Shown: piece by piece, positions 36,126 through 45,496 of the stretch
Layout of the letters: every line of letters begins with the position of its first letter
How positions within the stretch are numbered: the stretch's first letter is position 1
Assembly: GCA_018902385.1 (NCBI GenBank)
Contig: JABSSW010000039.1
Span: 124,001 to 188,000, forward strand
Length of the DNA stretch: 64,000 bases
DNA from: Physcia stellaris
Lineage: Eukaryota; Ascomycota; Lecanoromycetes; Caliciales; Physciaceae
Direction: 5' to 3'
Program-made: the position numbers and the translations under genes
The notes under the pieces: generated by a model
Told to the model about the DNA's origin: nothing
Database searches by the model: none
What the model saw: only the letters and a program-made list of their open reading frames with translations

Positions 36126-36197
36126 TCTATTGGCTCGGAAGGCTCAAAACATCTAGAAGCCCTGATTGGTGGACTATACCTTTCCTCGCAGCGCGAG
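36126..36197 (-). repeat. Right terminal inverted repeat of the mariner-like element
   Basis: Partner of 23092-23163. Followed directly by the TA duplication at 36198-36199. Confidence 0.88.
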
Positions 36198-36199
36198 TA

Positions 36200-36944
36200 G
36201 TACGGGAACGGCCATATAGAGTAGTACGAGTATCATTGCATTCCGCAACTCCCAGTCCCATCTCATGCACTTCTATGGCACGGTCGTCCTTGGTAGACCT
36301 TCGGATGGGCCGTACTGGAAGCCGCCCCTAGAGCCGGTTTCGATCCGGCCCTAACGTTCCTACGATCCGGCCCAAGCGCCTGCAGTTTCAAGCTGCCTCT
36401 AGGCTGCCCCAAGGGGACTTGTAGGGGCTAACGTGAACGTGCAGCCCTCCGCGTGGGATAGATCTGTGATCAGCGCTTCTTAGATTGAGAAGAAGATCTT
36501 GAAAGAAGGATGCATGCATTTTGGGCACTTCGTAGCATACGGTGCGAACGTGAGGAAGACGAATCCCGTTGTCGACTTATTAGCTTTGCTTATTCAGAAG
36601 CCGGCAGACATGGACAGGTATGTTGAGACATGGACACATCGAGGTCAATAAAGGTTCAGGTGATGTTCTTGCTTATTTGTGTGCTTCACCTCAAAGTTCG
36701 TTGAGATGATGTGATAGGGCTTAGCGCCCGGGATCAGCCTCGGACCAACACCCCGCTACAACCCGAGAACCCGAAGTGCATCGAATTATTCGTCTCCGAC
36801 TAGAACAGCAAAGGGCGTTGTTCAGGTGTTGTGTGAACAGAGCAGCTCGCTTGTGACATTCGTATGTTCCAGATCTCACTGCTTATAACCTCGACACACT
36901 GACGGTTTCCTAGGAGGTGCCTGTCCATACTGTCTGCACGAGGA
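36200..36944. other. Region between the island and the F-box gene
   Basis: Normal GC content resumes. It begins with the second copy of a 24-bp unit whose first copy lies at 23073-23091 plus 36200-36204. A short direct repeat CGATCCGGCCC occurs twice near 36340-36373. The last 300 bp should hold the F-box gene promoter. No gene or RNA was recognised. Confidence 0.45.
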
Positions 36945-39900
36945 ATGGCGCCTTCTGATACCCCTAAGAAAACACCGCCACGGAAGAGCTCCACGTCAAA
37001 GAGTACCGAAGGCAGAAATCATACACAAACATCTTCAGACACACCTCGGCTTTCTTCCCGCGAACCAAAACCTCACTCGCTCTCTCTATCCGCCTCCAAC
37101 ACATCGACAAGAACATTGAGAAGTCAGGGCAGTATAAATGACAGCGACCTGCTTGCTTCTGGTATGGATAGTGCCCATGATGAATCTTCATCACCATCTC
37201 CCGGCCCATCACAGGCTAGTCAGAGAAACGATCAGCCGTCGTCATCAGCAAACGGAAACAAACATTCCGGTCTGAAAAAGCGACGTCGGCTCAGCGTCCG
37301 ACCAGACACTAGTCAACTCAGCAGAAGTGACATTGTCGCCTCAACCGCTGATCAAAACATCCCTCCAGGTAATCATGAACAGTCCGTTGGCATTAACAGA
37401 TTTGCTGACGTGTCAAGATCTTGCAGCAACGACCAGCAACCGTCCGCTTCTGGCAAGCTTCTTGAATCGTCGCTCAAACCAAAGTCGATGGCTTGGCTAT
37501 GCTGATGCTCAAGTTCAGACAGTCTTCTCAGATGGTGAAAGTGCAGAAAATTTTATGTTTTTCTCGGAAGACGAGGATTCGGAATTGCCCCTCTCTTTGT
37601 CCGGTTTAATTCCAGGAACCTTCGATGCTCACAAGCATAATGAGCTGCTTAAGATCCTTCGAGGGCGCGCTCCTTACTTCTTCCCTCAATTGAAACAGCC
37701 AGTCCAAGAGTCCCCTACAATTCCAGGCACAAAGTACCCAATGCCGCCGCAATGGGATCCACCCGCACCTCCAAATAATCCTTTAGGACCTAACAGCCAA
37801 GGTTGGCCTCCGAACGTCATCCCTATTGAGATATTCGAGCAGATAGCTAGCTCCTTATCCCGGGATGACATGCTTAACATGCGCTTAGTGGACCATGAAT
37901 TTGAAGCCAAGATATCGAGTCGTATCTTTCAAACCGTTGTTGTTCCTTTCAAGCCTGATATATATGGTGTCATTGGAAACAATAAGGGAAAGTCGGTAGC
38001 TACAGCCGACAGTGCGAGATCCTACGATCATGGGGTCAGAATCACTCGCACTTCTCCTGGTCGCCCGTTATCTGATGGTATGGAGGTGTTCCGCTCGTGG
38101 GGTAAGAGGATCAAGAAATTTGCTCTCACTTTTGAACTTGATGAGGAAACCTTTTTTCAGCTACCGGCCAAAGATTATTTCGAGAAGCAGGTCTCATTTT
38201 GGGGTCAGTACAGATGGCCTCGGACGGAGTACACTCGATTCAAATCCTGTGAACAGCTTGAAAAGAAAGCCGACGAAACCCGCTGCATGACGCTGGCTTT
38301 GTCACAGTTGACCTCTCTGAACGAACTAGGGTTGGCCATCGACAGTGGCCTTGGCTGGATCGAAGGTCCCGATTGCTCAGACCGTGTGCACTTGTTCAGG
38401 GAGAAGCAAAGAATTTTCGGTACTACCTACTCCGAGATGAGCTGGGGTCAGCGCAACAAGCAGTGGATCTGGGATGCGGTCTCCTTCGAGGTGAAACATA
38501 ATCGAGCTCTAACCCAAGAGCGATTCGAAGCACGTCAACGTGGGACTCCAAATCAGTACGAGCCGACAACATTTCAGACTATACATGGGCCATATCATGA
38601 GTCACATGCAATACCCAACCTACAATGGGCCCAGGTCCCCGTTCAAGACGTCTATCCGCCGCTTGTATTTCGTGGCCTCGATATTGAAAGAGGTGTCAAA
38701 GATATCAACTACGCTCTCTGCAAAAGCTCATATCCTTCGGACGCATTGATTCCTAATGAGCTGAAGTACTCCCACATTGAATGGCTTATGGAAAATGAAT
38801 GGGCACAGCAAGCTTTCCTCACCAGTCTCACGATATCTGTCACAGACAACGCAAGTAACTTTCGCAATATTCAGACCTTGAATATTGCAAAAGTATCAAG
38901 TCGATATCTTTCCGCACTATCGAATAAAGACTTCTGGGCGGCTTTACCGAATTTGCAGACTCTCAAGATGTTCGTTTCGCCCGATTGGCGCGATATCGTG
39001 CGAGGCTCCGACGAGTTGCTACAAGCTGCTATGATCTGCCCATCTTCTGCTGGCCCGCAATTTTTCGACTTCCTCGAGTCATGCGTGGCTAAGAGGGAGA
39101 ATATCACGTCACTTGATATTGGCTGGCTGGGTGGTGGTGAGCGAGCCACCGGTCTTTTCGCTCGCAATCAACACGTTCTCCCTGCCCCAGTCCTTAGCAT
39201 TACTGACCCTGAAGGAGCTTACCTCTCCTGTAAAGTATTGAAGCTACCCTTCGTGAAGCATCTTACCCTCAGCAATTGCTGGTTCCATCCTAGCGCCTTG
39301 AAGGTCTTCGTCCGGAGAATGGAACAAGCAAGTCTACAAACTCTGAAGCTCGATTCTGTTTCACTGACAGCCACGGCCGGCAATAATGCAGCGAACTCAG
39401 CTGCAACAGTTCAAGTCGCGCATCACAATATCCAAGCTCCAGCTTTTGTGCATGTAATCCCAGTACATCATAATTTTCAAGCTCCCCCTGCTGGCCCTAA
39501 CCTCAATATCCAAACCACCAACGCTGGCTTAATAGCTCACATTCAAGCTCAGAATGGGGGCATCATCTTACCTCCGCATGGAACTTTTCAGCTACAATCA
39601 CCGCCAGCAAATGCCAATGGTAGTCAGTCGCAGGATACCCTCGGCTCACTCAACACATTCCATCCATACATGCAGCATCCAGGACGCTCGACTGTCCATG
39701 CATCAGTACCACCGGGTGGCCATCTGTCTCATTGGGCTACTGAGCAGTTAGGACCTGATAACGAGTGCCTCGAACTGCCTCTCCGCAACGGCGCTTGGGG
39801 TGAAGTCATTGACAAAATTACTCCCGGTACGACAATTGACCAACAGCGGGCTCTACTCAATCACAGCGTGACCAATCCCCCAAAACGCAAGTCAACTTCT

Positions 39901-40257
39901 CTCAAGAGTATCGAGTTCGTTTCCTGCGGGTACGTTCGCCTTGTTCACCATCCAGCATTGGTTCAGAATACCGTCCCTGAGGTGATGAGTCAACCCCCAC
40001 GATGCCTCCGCCACCGGCACAAAATCCTCTCTAAGATCATGATGAGGGCTGATCACGACGTCCTTCTCGGCACAATTGCGCCTGCAATGCCGCAGCCAGA
40101 GAGCGACGTCCTTCAGGTCGCGTTCAACATGCGTATGGGCTGGGAGGAAGATGACATGACTCAGTATGAAACGAGAGAAGATGGTCAGCCTATTGGCGGC
40201 AGTGGACGGTTTTCGGGCATTGTGGCGAGAAGCAATGAACCTGTTGACGAAGACTAA
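36945..40257 (+). CDS. F-box protein, large, with a Ser/Pro-rich N-terminus
   Basis: Two exons, 36945-37368 and 37427-40257, over a 58-bp intron (GTAATC...TTGCAG); 1084 aa. The first 140 residues are Ser/Thr/Pro-rich with a basic patch KKRRRLSVR that could be a nuclear signal. An F-box is seen near residues 272-315 (VIPIEIFEQIASSLSRDDML, then MRLVDHEFEAKISSRIFQTV), which in the family binds Skp1 in SCF ubiquitin ligases. The rest carries irregular leucine-rich stretches (SLDIGWLGGG, KHLTLSNCWFHPSALKVF, QTLKLDSVSL) that may recognise a substrate, then a Gln/Asn/Pro-rich segment. No known orthologue is recognised. It is the first gene on the right of the repeat island and is intact. Confidence 0.85.
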
Positions 40258-41181
40258 GTCCGTGCCGGACAATAGGAGCAAGGCTGGCTGGACGTCGTCT
40301 CGCCATATTGCCGATTGTCCTGGGCAGGACCGGAAACAGACTTCTTCTCTCCACTGGAAATACGTCTTTTCAGACTCACGTCTACCCATCTTCCACCTGA
40401 TATGTTTTATGATAGACTTAGGCGTGACGGAATCCGAGGTCAACACCCTGTGACTCAACAAGATTAAGATTGGAGACCTTCGTGCGTCTCAAGCATCCTT
40501 TCCCTTTCTAACATCCTAAATTGCTCGGGAAAGAGATTTCCGCGTACATTCGAATCTACGATCGGATCGGAGTAGTAAGTGCGCGGAGAATAGGAGAGAA
40601 GGTGAAAAACTAGGGCTGAGGGTATCAAGGCACGCAGTACTATGCCCCTATCTCTTTCTGGACTGTACTGTTAGACCATCTTGGGCGTTTCGGAAGAATG
40701 TGCATATGGGCTTCATGGGGGTGGGGCTGTACGCTACGAAAATTGTACATCTAGCTAGCTGGCTGAATGGTGGTTGATACGGCCATTGGACGGGGTTCTT
40801 CTAGGTAGTTCAGCTAGATTCGATACCCCCATTAACAGTAAGACGGGTCCAAAACATATTTTACGAGACTGGGTGGTTGGCTGTGATGATCACTGCGTGA
40901 GCCTTGACGACATCGGTTTTTGGATATTCGTCCCCTGCAAGGGCGCCAATGATACTAGATTGAGACCGAGGGGAAGGCTTCTTTTCTTTCCCTTGTACCA
41001 GTTAAGTATCCGCGGTCACTGATGTCGTGCCAAAGGAAGCAAGACCCAGCATTTCGATATGCTTGAACTAGCGCTCTCTAACTCGCGACTAGCATACACA
41101 GAAGTAAAACCCCCATCATGCTAACATGCCAGAGCTGTCACTCTCGCCCTCTCTCCTACTCTGCTGCGCAAAACGTTCCGT
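40258..41181. other. Intergenic between convergent F-box and RPL17 genes
   Basis: About 920 bp of ordinary composition between two stop codons. Only short shadow frames. Nothing recognised. Confidence 0.5.
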
Positions 41182-42260
41182 CTATGAAGCCGTGATCGCC
41201 CTCCTAGTCCTCGCACCTCGCTGCCGGGCATTCAGCCTCAGACCTTCGCGCTCGACGCTTTCGGGGGATTTCTGCACCACTTCTTCGCCTTCGGTGAGGA
41301 TGAGCTCGATGTGGCACGGGTTGGACATGTAGGGGTTGATCTGGGGGTTGTGGTCGGGTTAGCTAGCTCGTGATTGGATTGGAGGGTGGAGGTGCTTGTG
41401 TTCCCGCCTCCTCCTCTGTGCCCCCTTCCTTTGCCAACTTCCAAACTGAGAATAGGATAGAGGCGAGGGTTTCATCAACAGCGTAGGAAAGGAAGGGGGA
41501 AAAGGACGTACACGACCATGGGCACGATAGGTACGACGGCGCTGCTTAGGCGCTTGGTTGACTTGGATGTGCTTCACGATCAGGTTGCCGGTGTCCAGCC
41601 CTTTGGTATCGGCGTTCGCTTCCGCGTTCTTGAGCAGGCTGAGGAGGAACTTGGCGGATTTTTGGGGCCAGCGCGCGCGGGAGACGCCGAATTGTTTGCC
41701 TGGATTTTTATTGTGGGTCGTTAGCTTCTTCTATTACTTTGTTGCTCATCCATGTGGTTTCGGTAATGATAGTCACTGCATGGCCGTCGTCTCCAGCAGT
41801 TTTGAACGCCACCGTAACCCAGACACGCAATATGCCTTCTCTTCATGCCGAGCTCAGGAATTCGATATCATCATACCTTGCGAAGCCCGCCCCACACCCC
41901 CGGCGTACCGCCTCATCGGCACCACCTCCTTCTTCTCAATCACATTGTCAAGATATGTCAGCGCGCGCTGCAGCTTCCAGCCATTGATCGCCTGGGCGGT
42001 TTCGCGGGTGTTTTTGAAGGAGACGCGGAGGTAGGCGCCGCGGGCGCGGGCGGACTTGGAGGATTCGATCTCGGTGGCTGCGTAGCGGACCTGGGGGAGG
42101 AGGGGTGGAAGGTTAGCTTGGGCTTGAGAGATGGGGGGGCAATTGTAGTGGTTTATGAGGGCTTGGTTGTTGAGGTTGTTATGAGATGCAGGTAGCGACT
42201 ATGAAGGGGGACGAAATGACCAGGATTGGCAGGATGTTGAAGGAGCCGGGGACTTACCAT
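41182..42260 (-). CDS. RPL17: 60S ribosomal protein L17 (uL22)
   Basis: Four exons: 42260-42258 (only the ATG), 42090-41877, 41699-41512 and 41340-41182; 187 aa. Introns are 167, 177 and 171 bp, longer than elsewhere in the window, as is common in fungal ribosomal-protein genes. Sequence reads [20 protein letters not shown], then [37 protein letters not shown] and [20 protein letters not shown], ending [10 protein letters not shown], which is uL22 throughout. It lines the nascent-peptide exit tunnel of the large subunit. It is divergent from the fibrillarin gene with 449 bp between starts. The upstream sequence also contains a possible leader. Confidence 0.96.
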
Positions 42261-42709
42261 CGTGATTGCGTCTGTTGTAATTGATGGTTGATAGTCGTAC
42301 TTGAGCCGCTTGAGGTTGATGCTGGCCTTGGTGTGCGGAAATTAAGCGAGTGTGCAAGTAGTACGCTAACTTCGATCTGGACTGGCTGCCGTTTTGCTTG
42401 GCATCATTTTTCAAGCTTCGAGATTCGCACAACTGACGGGGAATATTTTTACAGAGCTTCGAAACGATATCCTCGACCGACCGACATGCGAGCCAGTAAG
42501 CCATCTATACCTTTGTAATTCAAAGACTGTCATCTACCGGTATCTAGCTCGAGCTGATTCGTTGTAGGGTCTAAGCTCAATCAATTGACCTAACGACGAC
42601 ATTTTTAACCCCCATTGAAGCATTCTTGGGGGCGTCTACTTTGCATTGTTCGTGTCGCTCTTTTTCTCCAGGTCTTCCATCTTAGAGACAACCATATACA
42701 GTTACTGGA
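42261..42709. promoter_or_regulatory. Divergent promoter of RPL17 and fibrillarin
   Basis: 449 bp between two ribosome-production genes transcribed outward, so coordinated control is plausible. No PAC or RRPE element of the yeast type was identified with confidence. Confidence 0.5.
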
Positions 42710-43967
42710 ATGGCCTTCACTCCACGAGGCCGCGGTGGAGGGGATCGTGGGGGATTCCGCGGGGGAGGGAGAGGAGGTGATCGAGGTGGCTTTAGAGGGG
42801 GTAGAGGCGGTGGAGACCGTGGAGGGAGAGGTCAGTAGCACTTGTCTCGAATGGCTTCGAACAGAAGCGCGCCAGGCCTTACGGGTGGATGACGAGGATG
42901 TTAACAAGCACAGGCGGATTCGGCGACCGCGGAGGCAGAGGAGGAGCACGAGGGGCCGGGGCGCACCACGGGGTGGATCTCGAGGACGTGGGGCACCAAG
43001 AGGTGGCCGTGGCGGAGGCGCAAGAGGCGGCGCGAAAACAATAATCGTACGCTCGCCCTCTCGTCTTAACCTCCAATGCTTCAGTCCCATTCACTCTTAT
43101 ATTCTAAACAATCGCAGGAACCCCACCGCCACCCCGGCGTCTTCGTCGGCCGCGGCAAAGAAGACTACCTCCTAACCAAAAACCTTACCCCGGGCGAATC
43201 CGTCTACGGCGAAAAGCGCATCTCCATCGAATCCCCCACCGCCAACCAAACCCCCTTAACCAACGGCAGCAGCACCACTCCCAACACCGCCCTCCCAGCC
43301 ACCAAAACCGAATACCGCGTCTGGAACCCTTTCCGCTCTAAACTCGCCGCCGGCATCCTCGGCGGCCTGGACGACATCTTCATCAAGCCCGGCGCAAAAG
43401 TGCTGTACCTAGGCGCCGCCTCCGGAACCTCAGTCTCGCACGTCGCGGACATAGTCGGGCCCTCGGGCATCGTCTTCGCAGTGGAGTTCTCGCACCGCTC
43501 CGGGCGCGACCTCATCAACATGGCCACGCACCGCACGAACGTGATCCCCATCATCGAGGACGCGCGGCACCCGCTGCGCTACCGCATGCTGGTCTCCATG
43601 GTCGATGTCGTGTTCGCGGACGTGGCGCAGCCGGACCAGGCGAGAATTGTGGGGCTGAATGCGCATTTGTATTTGAAGGTCGGTGGCGGCGTGGTGGTTA
43701 GTGTCAAGGCGAATTGCATCGATAGCACGGCGGCGCCGGAGGCGGTGTTTGCGAGGGAGGTGCAGAAGTTGAAGGAGGAGCGGATTAAACCGATTGAGCA
43801 GTTGACGCTGGAGCCTTTTGAGAGAGGTTAGTTTCTCCCTCCCCTCCTTCCAAACTCTTTTTGCGTCCCGTCGTGGATCGGGATGTGGATAGGTCGAGCA
43901 TTGCTGACGTTCGAGGTGTGTAGATCACTGTATCGTGGTGGGGAAGTATGTGCGGTCGACTACATAG
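42710..43967 (+). CDS. NOP1: Fibrillarin (Nop1), box C/D snoRNP 2'-O-methyltransferase
   Basis: Four exons: 42710-42830, 42914-43046, 43118-43826 and 43924-43967. It has an N-terminal Gly/Arg-rich domain ([16 protein letters not shown]...), then [43 protein letters not shown], the SAM-binding loop [20 protein letters not shown] and [10 protein letters not shown], ending [12 protein letters not shown]. It methylates rRNA ribose in the nucleolus. Exon 2 starts in the frame [14 protein letters not shown] but ends in another ([10 protein letters not shown]...AKTII). One extra G in the runs at 42952-42961 would make the exon continuous and the total 335 aa. As no splice site explains it, a sequencing error in a homopolymer is the likeliest cause. 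Confidence 0.93.
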
Positions 43968-45496
43968 GGTAGTGTCTGTCTCCAACTGGCCTACTTGTGC
44001 TGTGCTGTCGCGGTGGAGTTGTGGCTTCTGAAAAAGTGTAGCTAGGCTTGTACGCCTGAAGGTGTCCATGGCCTCTGCGCAAGCTTGGCTACGAATATCA
44101 TCATGTACAATTGACCAAACATCAAAGCTGTCGATAAATCCCACATATGTTGAAAAGGTAATTATCCCTCTCTACCCTGTCGACCTTCGTTCTTCTGCTT
44201 CACAAATCTCTTATTTTTCTCTTTCTTCTTTCTTCCCCTTGTCACCATGTTTCATTATTTATTTACATCATTCTCGTAGTTTCGAAGTCTTTCTCATCAA
44301 AATGTTAAGATAGTCAATGATTATTGCGTCAACGAACGCCTGTTACTCAATCTCTTTCTTGATTCAAAACTCATCCTCCAGCTAAATCCCCAAATACTCC
44401 CTTTCCCATCCTATCTATACACGCCCTAATTCTTTCCTCCCCTTGCCTCTTCCATCTGTCTAAACTCCCTTATTCTTCTCAAAAACGTTCTTCTGTTCAA
44501 ATTTTGCATCTTTCTCTTTTCTTCCCCTTTCACGAATCCTTTTTGCTTATGTTTCTACTGTCTCATTCATTCACAAATCCCCTTCTCCTCTTCTCTTCCC
44601 GTTCTTTTCCCTTATCTCCACGTCTCCATTCTTCCTCTTCTTTGTTCTTTGAGATCTCCGTCCCCCCACCCCCAGATGAGTTGAGAGAATTATGGATAGC
44701 GCAAAGGATGGAAAACCAGCTGGCTTTGGAGGTAAAGCAGCGGTAGAAGTGTCCATTTTGTTGTTTTTTGAAAGTCGCGATTAAGTCGACAAATTCTATG
44801 AATTTTCGGATCCACTGTGTGGTTTTTTCCCTTTCTCTATTTATTTATTGATGATGCTTATTCCGTCAATTCGTAAACAGATTAACAGAGATCTCGCCTC
44901 AAAAAAGGAAGGAAACATCGTGTATTGAAAAACAACAGTATCGAAGAATTAAACGTGATAGCAGCGAAAAGAAACAAGAAACTTAAACAGAACGAAAAGA
45001 GGACGAAGATGAGAGGTAAACGTGCCCATTTTTCATCGATTCCAAGAAAAAGAGACAGGACCAAAAGCGGCTTTCAAACCGGCAATTGGTACCTTATTCA
45101 ATATTGACTGGCATCTCACCGCTTGGACAGTATCTCAACCAGCCTCTTGACTTGAGTTGCGTATATAGAACACTTGTATCACCGGCACAGGGAACCATCG
45201 AGAGCGACAGGCCGGAGTACAAGTTTGGCGCTGTTTTGTGGGTATCTCAAGAATCAGAGAGGATGTCTGCCTTCGCTGGGTGATTCTGACTTCACTATCG
45301 TTGAGCCTGGGGTCGATATAATCTCTGTCTACTGCTGCCCTCGGATGAGTACGGGAATAGCTGGGGCACGCTGGAGCCGATCCCGTACATAGGAGGAAGC
45401 TGGTCTGAATCTCCCGGACCCAATACTGGATACAAAAGGCAGAATGTAGACTGTCCATCTGCATCTACATCGAAGTCAAACTATCTTCATATTCGC
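43968..45496. other. Intergenic, with a pyrimidine-rich tract
   Basis: About 1.5 kb between convergent genes. 44157-44660 is strongly C/T-rich on the plus strand. A 30-codon frame follows it (listed separately). The part right of 44900 is ordinary, with no domain-bearing frame. Confidence 0.45.
44692..44784 (+). CDS. Possible microprotein of 30 aa
   Basis: ATG at 44692, TAA at 44782; MDSAKDGKPAGFGGKAAVEV then a hydrophobic end. It follows a 500-bp C/T-rich stretch like those upstream of strongly expressed fungal genes, with CCCCCAG just before it. A donor-like GGTAAAG lies inside, so it might also be a first exon. No family is recognised and chance cannot be ruled out. Confidence 0.2.
   Translation: MDSAKDGKPAGFGGKAAVEVSILLFFESRD

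Larger units (their letters stand above)
23092..36197 (-). mobile_element. Tc1/mariner-like DNA transposon, interrupted by a nested LTR element
   Basis: Both ends carry a 72-bp inverted repeat beginning CTCGCGCTGCGAGG and are flanked by TA (23090-23091 and 36198-36199), the duplication typical of the Tc1/mariner superfamily. Removing the 10.9-kb inner insertion with one copy of its target duplication leaves about 2.2 kb, a normal size for such an element. The transposase runs on the minus strand: its helix-turn-helix N-terminus is at 36048-35653, then the LTR insertion, then a DDE-type core remnant from 24566 downward. The interior is AT-rich and mutated beyond function; the outer 70-100 bp are much better preserved. 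Confidence 0.85.

Noticed and set aside
23092-36197. Canonical RIP (CpA to TpA) as the cause of the AT-rich island
   Set aside because: CpA and TpG remain common and the paired repeats show mostly CpC and CpT changes, so the classical context does not fit.
23092-36197. Centromere or telomere-proximal AT block
   Set aside because: The whole 13.1 kb is accounted for by nested elements with matching ends and duplications; normal genes resume at once on both sides.
36330-36360. T-arm-like stem (GCCGG...CCGGC)
   Set aside because: Loop does not match the tRNA B-box and no other arms are found upstream.
42710-43046. Programmed ribosomal frameshifting in fibrillarin
   Set aside because: No slippery heptamer or known precedent, and three nearby genes show the same one-base homopolymer loss, so assembly error is simpler.
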